DNA from: Daucus carota subsp. sativus
Lineage: Eukaryota > Streptophyta > Magnoliopsida > Apiales > Apiaceae
Direction of reading: 5' to 3'
Assembly (NCBI RefSeq): GCF_001625215.2
Contig: NC_030387.2
Location: 4,554,501 to 4,618,500, forward strand
DNA: 64,000 nucleotides
The position numbers and the translations under genes are program-made. Below the pieces are notes generated by a model. It ran no database searches. It saw nothing but the letters and a program-made list of their open reading frames with translations, and was not told where the DNA came from. Shown here in pieces: positions 22,909-33,520 of the stretch (within the stretch, counting starts at the first letter, position 1; every line of letters starts with the position of its first letter).

Positions 22909-23319
22909 GGTTACTCTTTTCGGATAATTCTGATCAGCTGAGTTCTATCTAACTGAGATATCACAGGTCTTATAAGAAAGTTATTCAATTCTGATTGCTT
23001 GTAAAAGTACAACAAGTTAAAGTATTTTTGTGTTTATATATCTTTCACATAGTTTTTGACTAATCTGATGATATATCGTGGATGATTCCCAAAGATTTTG
23101 CAAGAGTATTAAAATAAAAAAAATAATTTATAAATGGTTGTTTGATATTTCAGCTAGATGATTTCTAGGACGATTCCCTCAGGCTGACTAATCTAAATTT
23201 TTTAAATGAATGCACATCTGAAAGTAATTGCTTAGGTATTTCATTATAAAACAAGTACACACTGGAAAACAGACATCTATTATTGTATTATATCAGCACA
23301 GTGATAAGTTCTTATTATG

Positions 23320-23699
23320 TAGCACGATGAGTGGAAACCACATAGCCTTGTCACCACATTCTTCTCAGCTGAGACACACCAATGTTCCGTCCTTGATGAA
23401 CATGAAAGGGGTGAGTCTTCCAAATTCAGAATTGCCTGCCGAGCTCAATTGCAAAGTACCTCCTACGTGATAATGATTGATTGAGCACAGGAACAAAAAT
23501 AAAGGCATGGAAGTAAAATCAAAATTTTGGGCTGAAGTATGAATAGTTAAAATCTTGTTCTGAGGAAATAGAAGGGTTTTTAGGTAGTTACTCTTGCATA
23601 TTTTGGATTACCAGGTGACCTGAATTTAGATCCACAGGTGGTAATTAGAGAGATTCGGGATCTTCTTTATTAGCACGGGAGGAGCCTGGTCACATACGT
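23320..23699 (-). pseudogene. DUF1262 relic in the spacer, first copy
   Basis: The coding strand keeps a PFMFIKDGT piece of exon 2 (about 23385-23410). It also keeps the 3' two thirds of exon 1 (NQPLS-like near 23475, LPFP-like near 23560) and the GPNSGYLVIQ and VTRLL regions up to 23699, where the initiator codon has become ACG. The intron and nearly all of exon 2 are gone. KNL/LFP details are closest to the copies at 29564 and 32201. Confidence 0.72.
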
Positions 23700-24275
23700 A
23701 AATAGACTCTTCTGTTTTCAGAGTTTTTATTAGTATTATGTGATGTATATAACTAATAAAGTTATTCTCTTTATTAGTGAAGGATTCTACTAATTATTCT
23801 TTCTCTAGATAATGGCTGGCTGAAGCAGTAAAAATGACTATTCTGATCTCAGTTTCATTCTGTAAACAATAAGAATACCAGAAAATACCTATATTTCAAG
23901 TGCAGAGCAAGGGAATATGCAGAATCATTAAACGGAAGTCCTTGTTGAGACCTTGGAAATCTATGGGACCTGACCCCAACCCTTTTCAATGAAGTTAGGA
24001 ACCGGAACTAGTCTAAAGACCTCTTCATGGAAATCAAACGATGCTAAAGAAATACAGTACATAGTTTATAACATTAGTTGTACACCATTAGTACTACTAT
24101 TATAAAATAGTTTATATTGCAACCAAACAGTTCTGCACATTATACAAATTTAAGCTAAATATCACTTGCACTTTAACACTTACACATCAAATGAAGAAAC
24201 TAACAAAATTCACCAATTCACAACACATAACCAAAACTTGAACCCTAGAAATAAATTTATGAAATCAGATATATT

Positions 24276-25541
24276 TTACTCCCACATGCATTTGATTTGA
24301 TGAGTATGCTTAAAATCATAAGTCATGACCACACTTCCATCCATTCTTTTCAATACAAAGCTCTCCACCAAAACATAGCATCCAAACTTCTTCCATCCTT
24401 CGGCATCTCCTCTGAACTCTTCCACTCTATTTACCCTCACTTCTCTTTCATCCCCACCAGCCCATCCAACTCTTTCTTCTTCCCATTTCATTCTCTCCAC
24501 AATCTCTAAACTCAATCCTACACTTACTTCTTCTCCTTGGCTCCCGAAACTCTTAAACCATATAGCGTTATCAACCACATTCTTTTTATTCCACACAGCC
24601 TCCCTGCCTCCAACCAATACAGATTCTCTGGGAACAACAGCATCTACCATTACAACATTGCCCTGATCAGTATAGTCACACTCAAATATTTTCTCCCACC
24701 TTTGCTCAAGTGTCATCTCATAAAACATTGAATTTTCCATTTGATCTCTTGGTGTCTACGTTCCATCTTTAATGAATATGAAAGGGCTGTACCATTTTCC
24801 TACCACGACAGCTTTTGAACTCTTGTGGGACAATGGAAAATTCAAGCTGGGAAGGTGTGCACGAAGAGCAGAGTCAATCCCCAGAGCCTCACCTAGTGTG
24901 TAGTTTTTCGGAGTTTTGGTGCTAATCTGCCATCCTTTTGTCCTCAAAAAGCCAGGAGGGAAAGCATCATGTGTTACAGATTTGGTATAGAAAGTACCCC
25001 TTTGACTGCATGCAGAATCACAATTAGCAATCTCAAATTGCTGATATATTTCTAGAGGGTCAAATGGTCTTGGCTTTACGTCTTTAACACATCTGCAGAA
25101 ACAGCAAGTAGTCATGTCTTCTTCCTTGGAACAAGCATATGCCATCCTAAAATATAATAGAAAATGGATTAACACATGTCCGACCAAATGTATAGAGAAT
25201 AATTTTCTTGATTTTTACACTTACCCTTTACGTTTTCCATGGGGCTCAATCACATAGTACCGTTTACTGGACAAGGGTTGATTTAGAACAGGAACAAAGG
25301 TGGCATCATGGTAAGAAGTATGTCGGTGTTCTCCAGCACCTGAAGAATGTATAGTAGTTAAAATTTAGTTCTGAGGGAAGGGCAGATCAATAAGGATACG
25401 GTTTTTGCACAATCCGAAGCAAGAGTAAATCTCAGATTCTTCATCTTGGATTACTAAATAACCTGAGTTTGGACCCTGAGGAGGTATTGAGAGAGATTCT
25501 GGATTGTGTCTGTAGTGAGAGAGGAGCCTGGTCACATACAT
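24276..25541 (-). pseudogene. Hybrid DUF1262 copy with two nonsense codons
   Basis: Exon 1 is 25541-25225 and exon 2 is 25146-24276. Lengths and splice borders are the same as in the neighbours (1188 nt joined). TAA at 25365-25367 in exon 1 replaces the AAA lysine in QNKIL, and TAG at 24756-24758 in exon 2 replaces a serine codon after FIKDGT, so no full protein can be made. The 5' half and upstream spacer follow copy 5 (LRAHLPSLNFP, Cys-rich CRCVKDV), while the 3' half and downstream flank follow the copy at 26922 (KWYSPFIF, FECDYTDQG, KCMWE). The change-over falls between 24798 and 24810. Confidence 0.9.
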
Positions 25542-25949
25542 GGTTACTCTTTTCGGATAATTCTGATCAGTTGACTTCTATCTAACTGAGATATCACAGG
25601 TCTTATAAGAAAGTTATTCAATTCTGATTGCTTGTAAAAGTACAACAAGTTAAAGTATTTTTGTGTTTATATATCTTTCACATAGTTTTTGACTAATCTG
25701 ATGATATTTCGTGGATGATTCCCAAAGATTCTGCAAGAGTATTAAAATAAAAAAAATAATTTATAAATGGTTGTTTGATATTTCAGCTAGATGATTTCTA
25801 GGACGATTCCCTCAGGCTGACTAATCTAAATTTTCTAAATGAATGCACATCTGAAAGTAATTGCTTAGGTATTTCGTTATAAAACAAGTACACACTGGAA
25901 AACAGACATCTAGTATTGTATTATATCAGCACAATAATAAGTTCTTATT

Positions 25950-26334
25950 ATGTAGCACGATGAGTGGAAACCACATAGCCTTGTCACCACATTCTTCTCA
26001 GCTGAGACACACCAATGTTCCGTCCTTGATGAACATGAAAGGGGTGAGTCTTCCAAATCCAAAATTGCCTGCCGAGCTCAATTGCAAATTACCTCCTACG
26101 TGATAATGATTGATTGAGCACAGGAACAAAAATAAAGGCATGGAAGTAAAATCAAAATTTTGGGCTGGAGTATGAATAGTTAAAATCTTGTTCTGAGGAA
26201 ATAGAAGGGTTTTTAGGTAGTTACTCTTGCATATTTTGGATTACCAGGTGACCTGAATTTAGATCCACAGGTGGTAATTAGAGAGATTCGGGATCTTCTT
26301 TATTAGCACGAGAGGAGCCTGGTCACATACGTAA
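25950..26334 (-). pseudogene. DUF1262 relic in the spacer, second copy
   Basis: It is almost identical to 23320-23699, including the lost initiator, and was copied with the spacer by the tandem duplication. It was already decayed before that event. Confidence 0.75.
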
Positions 26335-26921
26335 ATAGACTCTTCTGTTTTCAGAGTTTTTATTAGTATTATGTGATGTGATGTATATAACTAATAATGT
26401 TATTCTCTTTATTAGTGAAGGATTCTACTAATTATTCTTTCTCAGTTTCTCTAGATAATGGCTGGCTGAAGCAGTAAAAATGATTATTCTGATCTCAGTT
26501 TCATTCTGTAAACAATAAGAATACCAGAAAATACCTATATTTCAAGTGCAGAGCAAGGCAATATGCAGAATCATTAAACGGAAGTCCTTGTTGAGACCTT
26601 GGAAATCTATGGGACCTGACCCCAACCCTTTTCAATGAAGTTAGGAACCGGAACTAGTCTAAAGACCCCTTCATGGAAATCAAACGATGCTAAAGAAATA
26701 CAGTACATAGTTTATAACATTAGTTGTACACCATTAGTACTACTATTATAAAATAGTTTATATTGCAACCAAACAGTTCTGCACAATATACAAATTTAAG
26801 CTAAATATCACTTGCACTTTAACACTTACACATCAAATGAAGAAACTAACAAAATTCACCAATTCACAACACATAACCAAAACTTTAACCCTAGAAATAA
26901 ATTTATGAAACCAAATATATT

Positions 26922-28187
26922 TTACTCCCACATGCATTTGATTTGATGAGTATGCTTAAAATCATAAGTCATGACCACACTTCCATCCATTCTTTTCAAT
27001 ACAAAGCTCTCCACCAAAACATAGCATCCAAACTTCTTCCATCCTTCGGCATCTCCTCTGAACTCTTCCACTCTATTTACCCTCACTTCTCTTTCATCCC
27101 CACCAGCCCATCCAACTCTTTCTTCTTCCCATTTCATTCTCTCCACAATTTCTGAACTCAATCCTACACTTACTTCTTCTACTTGGCTCCCAAAACTCTT
27201 AAACCATATAATGTTATCAACCACGTTCTTATTATTCCACACAGCCTCCCTGCCTCCAACCAATACAGATTCTCTGGGAACAACAGCATCTACCATTACG
27301 ACATTGCCCTGATCAGTATAGTCACACTCAAATATTTTCTCCCATCTTTGCTGAAGTGTCATCTCATAAAACACTGAATTTTCCATTTGATCTCTTGGTG
27401 TCGACGTTCCATCTTTAATGAATATGAAAGGGCTGTACCATTTTCCTACCACGACTGCTTTTGAACTCTTGTGGGACAATGGAAAGTTCCAGCTAGGAAG
27501 GCGTGCACGAAGAGCAGAGTCAATCCCCAGAGCCTCACCTAGTGTGTAGTTTTTAGGAGTTTTGGTGCTAATTCGCCATCCTTTTCTCCTTAGAAAGTCA
27601 GGAGGGAAAGCCTCCTGTGCTACAGATTTGGCATTGAAATAACCCTTTTGAATGCATGCACTTTCATAATTAGCAATCTCAAATTGCTGATATATGTCAT
27701 GAGAGTCAAATGGTCTTGGCTTCACATCTTTAATATATCTGCCGAAACAGCAAGTAGTCTTGTCTTCTTCCTTTGAACAAGCATGGGCCATCCTAAAAAA
27801 TAAAAGCACATGGATTAACAAATGTCCAAACGAATATATAGATAATAATTTTCCTGATCTCTACACTTACCCTTTACGTTTTCCATGTGGCTCAATCACG
27901 TAGTACCGATTACTGGACAAAGGTTGATTCAAAACAGGGAAAAAGATAGCATCATGTAAATAAGTCTGTTGGGTTTCTCCACCACCTGTTGAATATATAG
28001 TAGTTAAAATTTTGTTCTGAGGGAACGGCAAATCAAGAAGGTTCCGGTTTTTGCACAATCCGAAGCAAGAGTAAGTCTCAGATTCTTCATCTTGGATTAC
28101 TAAATAACCTGAATGTGGACCTTGAGGTGGTAATAAGAGAGATTCTGGATTATTTCTGTATTGAGAGAGAGGCCTGGTCACATACAT
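26922..28187 (-). CDS. DUF1262 family protein, intact copy 6
   Basis: Exon 1 is 28187-27871 and exon 2 is 27792-26922. The 78-nt intron has a TAG acceptor and GATGG border, and the join is 1188 nt, or 395 aa. Blocks are MYVTRPLSQY, GPHSGYLVIQDEESE, LPFPQNKILTTIY, FFPVLNQPLSSNRYY, MAHACSKEEDKTTCCFG (the usual second Cys of the CxxC pair is replaced by Gly), KPRPFDSHDIYQQFE, YFNAKSVAQEAFPP, GEALGIDSALRARLPSWNFP, GKWYSPFIFIKDG, FYEMTLQQRWEKIFECDYTDQG and HTHQIKCMWE. A TATATATAG run near 28229-28238 lies about 45 bp before the start. The 3' half is nearly identical to the hybrid pseudogene to its left, for which it was one parent. Confidence 0.88.
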
Positions 28188-28517
28188 TGTTACTCCTTGA
28201 GTCTTTTTTGGGATTCTTTAGTATTCTGCTATATATATAGTTTGTACAGGAAGATTATTCAATTCAAATTACTTGGACAAGTACAACAAGTTAATCATAT
28301 TTCTGTTGCCTTTTTTGACTTGATGTTTATACATCTTTCAAATAGTTTTTAACTAGTCTAATGATAATATGCATAAGGCTCCCATTCTGCCACCATAGCA
28401 TAAATACAAAAAAAATGCAGCCACAAATAAAAAATGCAATATTGATAATTTTTGGATGATTTCTTGGAAGATTCCCTCAGGCTGACTAATCTAAAATTTC
28501 CATATGAATGTCACATC

Positions 28518-29045
28518 TCAGAGAAATTTCGCTGATGACACAATCTTATCAGTTATAATCTCTGATTGAGTAATCAATACGACTTCTGTCTGAACAGGTA
28601 TACTGACGACTGCAGCATTTTTGTTATTGTGACCAATTTTAAACTCAAATATCTGCTCCCATCGTTGCTCGAGTGTCATCTGATACACAAAGGTTCCATC
28701 ACGGATAAACATGAAAGGCCCCATCCCTACCTTGACAACTTCAGAACTCTAGTTGTTAACTCAAATATTTATGTCTGGAACGCAAGCACGGAGGGCCTAG
28801 CTAAATTCCAAATTCCATGCCTAGCTAAATTGCACAGTGCCTGCTATGTCATAATGGTTGATTGAGAATAGTAACAAAAATAGTATCGCGGAAGTAATCA
28901 ACATTTAGGCCTGGAGTAGGAGTTCGAGTAGTCAAAATCTTATCCCGAGGAAAAGGAAGGCTTTTAAGGTAGCGACTCTACCAGGTAACCTAAATTTGGA
29001 CCTTCAGGTGGTACTTGGGGAGATTTGGGATGATTTTAGATTGCT
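28518..29045 (-). pseudogene. DUF1262 relic (exon 2 and exon 1 pieces)
   Basis: 28518-28735 encodes GPFMFIRDGT, MTLEQRWEQIFE and VQTEVVLI on the minus strand. 28840-29045 keeps exon 1 pieces (NQPL near 28855, LPFP-like near 28950, GPNLGYLV near 28990). The intron, both ends and most of exon 2 are missing. VQTEVVLV-type wording links it to the copies at 29564 and 32201. Confidence 0.72.
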
Positions 29046-29563
29046 TTAACATCTCAATCAAGTTAATTATTCTCTTGCACGTTGACAAATTGCTATCTCA
29101 GAATCTTCTGAGAGCTTTCGCCTAGTTCATGATTACTTGGCACAACTTCCTTTACAACTTAATCAGCATGTTGACATTAACAGGTCTTTCTGAGAAGATT
29201 CAGAACTACTTTTTAAACTGATCCATGTAAATATTTAAGTATTAACAACAGAAAATAAAATTGTCAAATGTTGTTTCAAATAGTTTTCTGACACTTTAGA
29301 AGCATTTTACATAGTTTTCTCACACATAGATATCCAGATGAAACTGCATAATTTACATAACATATATTTTGTAAACAAATTGGCATGACATAAATATACA
29401 GATGAAACTGTGAAGGTCTCTTATTGAGGAACAAGAGGAAAGAAACTGCAGTCCTTAAATAGAAAACGAGCAGTGTAATTGCAACGGAAACTCATGAGAA
29501 ATATCTATAAAACACAAAGAAAGGCCTTCTAAGAAGCACACGCAATACTTGATTCTTTGTAGC
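29046..29563. other. Intergenic, 3' flank of copy 7
   Basis: 29340-29520 recurs at about 31905-32140 as the 3' flank of copy 8, except that the second site carries a 65-bp MITE end. No gene is seen. Confidence 0.65.
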
Positions 29564-30855
29564 TCATTCCCAAATGCACCTAACCTGATGAGTGTGCTTA
29601 AAATCATAGGTCATGACCAAGCTTCCGTCCATTCTTCTCAACACGAATCTCTCCACCAATACATAGCACCCAAACTTCCTCCATCCTTCAGAACCTCCTC
29701 CAAACTTCTCCACTCTATTAAACGTCACTAGTCGTCTTCCTTCACCAACATATCCAGCTCTCTCTTGCTCCCAATTCATCCTTTCAAATATCTCTAAACT
29801 CAATCCAACGCTTACTTCTTCTCCTTTTGTCTCAATGGCCTTAAACCATATAGTCTTGTCGACCACATTCTTCGCATCCCAAACAGCTACACTGCCTCCC
29901 ACTAATACGACTTCTTTCTGCACAGGTGCAGTGATCATTACAGCATTGCAGTTAATAGAATTATTTTTGCATTCAAATATCTGCTCCCATCGTTGCTCAA
30001 GTGTCATCTCATAATACATTGATTTTTTCATCTGATAAGCCAATGTTCGGTCCTTAATGAAAATGAAAGGGCAGTACCACATCCCCACTTTGACAGCCTC
30101 AGAACTCTTACAAGAAATTTGAATGCTTGTGTCTGCAATGCGTGCACGGAGGTCTGAGTCAAGACCTAAAGCTTCAGCTAACTTACTGTTTTTAGCCTTT
30201 CTCGTCCTGATGCACCAACGTTTCATCTTCAAGAAATCTGGAGGGAACGCATCATGTGCAACTGAATTGGCATAAAAGGAACCGTTGCCACCCTCTGTGG
30301 TTCCCCCAAGATATATATGAAACTGTTGATAGATGCCTAGCGGGTCAACTGGTCTTCTTGTCAAATCATAAATTGTTTTGCTTGGTGTTCTGGTTTTGCA
30401 GTGGGGGCACGTTACTTGTTCATCCTTCAAACAGGTGAATCCTTTCCTGAAATGATAGCAAGATGAATAAATTTCAAAGACCAGATTCCAGAAATAACAT
30501 AACATAGTACCTGTTACAAGTAAAAAAAGTACCCTTTATAATTTTCCCTATGATTGCCTGCATCAATTGCATAGTACCTGTTACAAGACAATGGTTGATT
30601 TATAACAGGAATAAGGACAACTTTATCTACGGTTGATAAATCTTGTATGTTTTGAACATAAGTTCGAATGGTCAGAATATTGTTATAAGGAAAAGGCAAG
30701 CTTTTAAGGTAGTGGTTCTTGGATGATCCAAACCAACTAGATGTCTCAGCTTCTTCATCTTGGATCACCAAGTAACCAGAGTTTGGACCTTCTGGTAGTA
30801 ACGAAAGAGATTCAGGATTTTTCGTATAATGTGAGAGGAGCCTGGCCACATACAT
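29564..30855 (-). CDS. DUF1262 family protein, intact copy 7 (divergent subgroup)
   Basis: Exon 1 is 30855-30533 and exon 2 is 30446-29564. The 86-nt intron joins to 1206 nt, or 401 aa, the longest in the array. It forms a subgroup with its right neighbour: exon 1 has EEAETSSWFGSSKN and LKSLPFPYNNILT, and exon 2 opens KGFTCLKDEQVTCPHCKT, with a clear CxxC where others have CCFC. Further blocks are TRRPVDPLGIYQQF, FYANSVAHDAFPP, KLAEALGLDSDLRARIAD, GMWYCPFIFIKD, YYEMTLEQRWEQIFECKN, EEVSVGLSLEIFERMNWEQERAGYVGEG and HTHQVRCIWE. A TATATAAA-like box lies near 30890-30898, about 40 bp upstream of the ATG. Function is unknown; the Cys pair could bind a metal, but that is inference. Confidence 0.87.
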
Positions 30856-31226
30856 TGTTAGACTTTAGTTTTCCTAAAGTACCATATGATTTATATATAT
30901 GTGGAAAATAAGTGCTGCTTTTATATTCAGTAGGAATCTCCAACAAGTTATTTCTGCTAATTTATTCTTGAGTTTTATTGACTGGTTCGTGATTACAACC
31001 GACTAGCTAAATCGAATAACATATTTGCGACTACTTGAAGGTTATCCTGCTGATATGGCATCATTAATATTTTAATGTAATATATTGGGTTGACATTTGT
31101 AGTCTTTATGAGATGATACCTAATTAAACAATTAACATCAAACACTACTTGCTTATTTATATTGATCAGTGCAGAATATAAACAGGTACCTTTCCAGTAA
31201 TTCTGTTTTGGTGTCTAGAATAAAGA

Positions 31227-31306
31227 GGGTCTGTGATCAAATTGGTAAATGAGTAACTTAGCGTTGAAATAAATTCCAGGTTCGGTATCCTGATCACGTC
31301 AAGTTT
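31227..31306 (+). mobile_element. tRNA-derived SINE fragment
   Basis: It reads GGTCTGTGATCAAATTGG...TTCCAGGTTCGGTATCC. TGATCAAATTGG (31233-31244) fits a polymerase III A box and GGTTCGGTATCC (31279-31290) fits a B box, about 35 bp apart. The two boxes and their spacing are those of plant tRNA-related SINEs. A 3' tail and target duplication were not located. It is not a functional tRNA, because no acceptor stem forms. Confidence 0.55.
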
Positions 31307-31945
31307 AAAAAATGTGCAATATTTAACAAACTAACTGTTGCGGCTTCAAAGAATAAAACAACTTGAGTTAAACAGAAACAGTTAACCTACTGGCCTCAGC
31401 ACAAATAAGCTTACCACACTTAGCTTTTGCTCGATGCATCATATCCTGCAAATCAAAATTAGATAAGCGCCGGTCAATAGGTTCAAAATTATATACCTGC
31501 GGATTGAGATGCTCAAAGGGGATGTTTTTTAAACTAACATTAACTCCAACAAGTTGTTACAAAGGCAAAAACAGATTTAAGATTATATGTAATTGATTAC
31601 AGTCTGAAACCAGAAATAAAATTACTGGCATTCTATTTGCAAAGCACATTTCAAAAGTAAATTAACATTAAGAGAATGATGCATCTGATATTCCTTCTCT
31701 AAATAATGGCTAGTTAAAGCACTAAAAAAGATTATGATAACCTTAATTTCATTCTGTAATACATGGGCACAAATACAAGACAATATGCAGAATCATTGAA
31801 CAGAAGTCCTCCTTGAGATCTCGATATTCAGAAGTCACTCTACCTATTACTACAACCCAAGGCAACTTTTTGGTTTCAAAATGGATGTATTCCATTGAAA
31901 AAACTAAGATTTACATAACAGAAACTTTGTAAACAATATGGCATA
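31300..31945. other. Intergenic spacer between copies 7 and 8
   Basis: 31695-31830 (TAATGGCTAGTTAAAGCAC and onward) is one of four copies of a spacer block, the others being near 23812, 26456 and 33955. No gene is seen. Confidence 0.6.
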
Positions 31946-32010
31946 GGCTTAATGACCTTTTAGCCCTTGAAGTTTGGGTGAAAGTTCCAATGCGGCCTCG
32001 AAGTTTAAAA
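31946..32010. mobile_element. Solo end of the Mutator-type MITE family
   Basis: GGCTTAATGACCTTTTAGCC and the next ~45 bp match the left arm of the MITE at 5196-5651. The paralogous site in the 3' flank of copy 7 (about 29382-29392) reads GGCATGACATAAATATAC without it, so about 65 bp were gained here, or a full insertion later collapsed. Confidence 0.8.
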
Positions 32011-32200
32011 ACATAAATATACAGACGACAATGTGAAGTCTCTTATTGAGGAACATGATGAAAGAAACCAAAGTCCTTACACAGAAAATGAGTAGAGTAA
32101 TTACAAGGGGAACTCGTGAGAAATATGTAAGAAAAGCACAAACAAAGGCCTTCTATGAAGCACACACAATATCTGATTCTTTGCAGCAAGAAATACAATC

Positions 32201-33520
32201 TCATTCCCATATGCACCTTACTTGATGAGTGTGCTTAAAATCATAGGTCATGACCAAGCTTCCGTCCATTCTTTTCAACACGAATCTCTCCACCAATACA
32301 TAGCACCCAAACTTCCTCCATCCTCCAGCACCTCCTCCAAACTTCTCCACTCTAGTAAACGTCACTAATCGTTTTCCTCCACCAACATATCCAACTCTCT
32401 CTTGCTCCCATTGCATCCTTTCAACAATCTCTAAACTCAATCCAACACTGACTTCTCTTCCTTTTGTCTGAATGCCCTTAAACCATATAGCCTTGTCAAC
32501 GACATTCTTCTCATCCCAAACAGCTACCCCGCCCTCAACTAAAACAACTTCTGTCTGAACAGGTGCATTGATCCTGATAGCATTGCTGTTAATGTGATTA
32601 TTTTTGCATTCATATATCTGCTCCCATCGTTGCTCAAGGGTCATCTCATAATACATTGACTTTTTTATCTGAAAAACCAGTGTCCGGTCCTTGATGAACA
32701 TGAATGGGCAGTACCACTTCCCTACCCTGACAGCCTCGGAACTCTTATCAGATATTTGAATGTTTATGTCCATGTTGCATTCACGGAGGGCTGAGTTGAG
32801 ACCCAAAGCCTCAGCTAACTTGTACTTTCTAGACCTTACCGTACGAATCTTCCAACACTCCGTACTCAAAAAAGCTGGAGGACGCCCATCATGTGCAACT
32901 GATTTGGCATAAAAGTAACTCTTGGCACCCTCTTGAGTTTCAGTAAGAACTATCTTAAATTGTTGATAGATGTCTCGTGGGTCTACTGGTTTTGTTGTCA
33001 AATCTCCAATTATACTACCGGGTTTCCTGGTTTTGCAGTGGAGACACATAACTTGTTCATCCTTCAAACACGTAAATCCTTCCCTGAAAAGTTAACAATA
33101 TACAAAAATCCCGAGCATTAAATTTCAGACATAATCAAGACTCTAAAACTTCAGCATACAAGGTACAAACAAGTCTATCTTGAGCATAAAAAGTTCATTA
33201 TACCCTTTACGTCTTCCTGAGCATCCACCTGCCAGAATTGCATAGTACCTGCTACAAGATAGTGGCTGACTTATAACAGGTATTAGAACAACATCGTGTA
33301 GCTTTACAACACTGTCATGAGTATACGAGTAATCAGTTAACATATTGTTATAAGGGAAAGGCAGGCTTTTAAGGTAGCTGTTCTTGGATGATCCAAACCA
33401 ACAGGATGTCTCAGCCTCTTCATCTTGGATTACTAAGTACCCGGAATTGGGACCTTCTGGTGGTATCGAAAGAGAATCAGGATTCTTTTTACAGTGAGAG
33501 AGGAGCCTGGTCACATACAT
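32201..33520 (-). CDS. DUF1262 family protein, intact copy 8 (divergent subgroup)
   Basis: Exon 1 is 33520-33204 and exon 2 is 33083-32201. The 120-nt intron joins to 1200 nt, or 399 aa. It is the first gene of the array in the direction of transcription. It shares the subgroup features of copy 7 (EEAETSCWFGSSKN, LKSLPFPYNNMLT, EGFTCLKDEQVMCLHCKT, KPVDPRDIYQQF, KLAEALGLNSALRE, KWYCPFMFIKD, YYEMTLEQRWEQIYECKN, WEQERVGYVGGG, HTHQVRCIWE). The CxxC is CLHC. The 3' flank is duplicated beside copy 7, so the pair arose by tandem duplication. No clear TATA box lies at the usual distance. Nothing indicates loss of function. Confidence 0.87.

Larger units (their letters stand above)
22172..27450. repeat. 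Two-unit tandem duplication, about 2.64 kb per unit
   Basis: The unit running from the middle of exon 2 of copy 5 rightward (22172 to about 24800) is repeated from about 24804 to 27450. Each unit holds a DUF1262 5' half, a ~1.15-kb spacer with an old DUF1262 relic, and a 3' half. The two spacers differ at only a few positions per hundred bases by eye, so the duplication is young. Confidence 0.9.

Noticed and set aside
31227-31306. A functional tRNA gene
   Set aside because: A and B boxes are present but the ends do not pair into an acceptor stem and no normal anticodon arm forms; it fits a SINE head.
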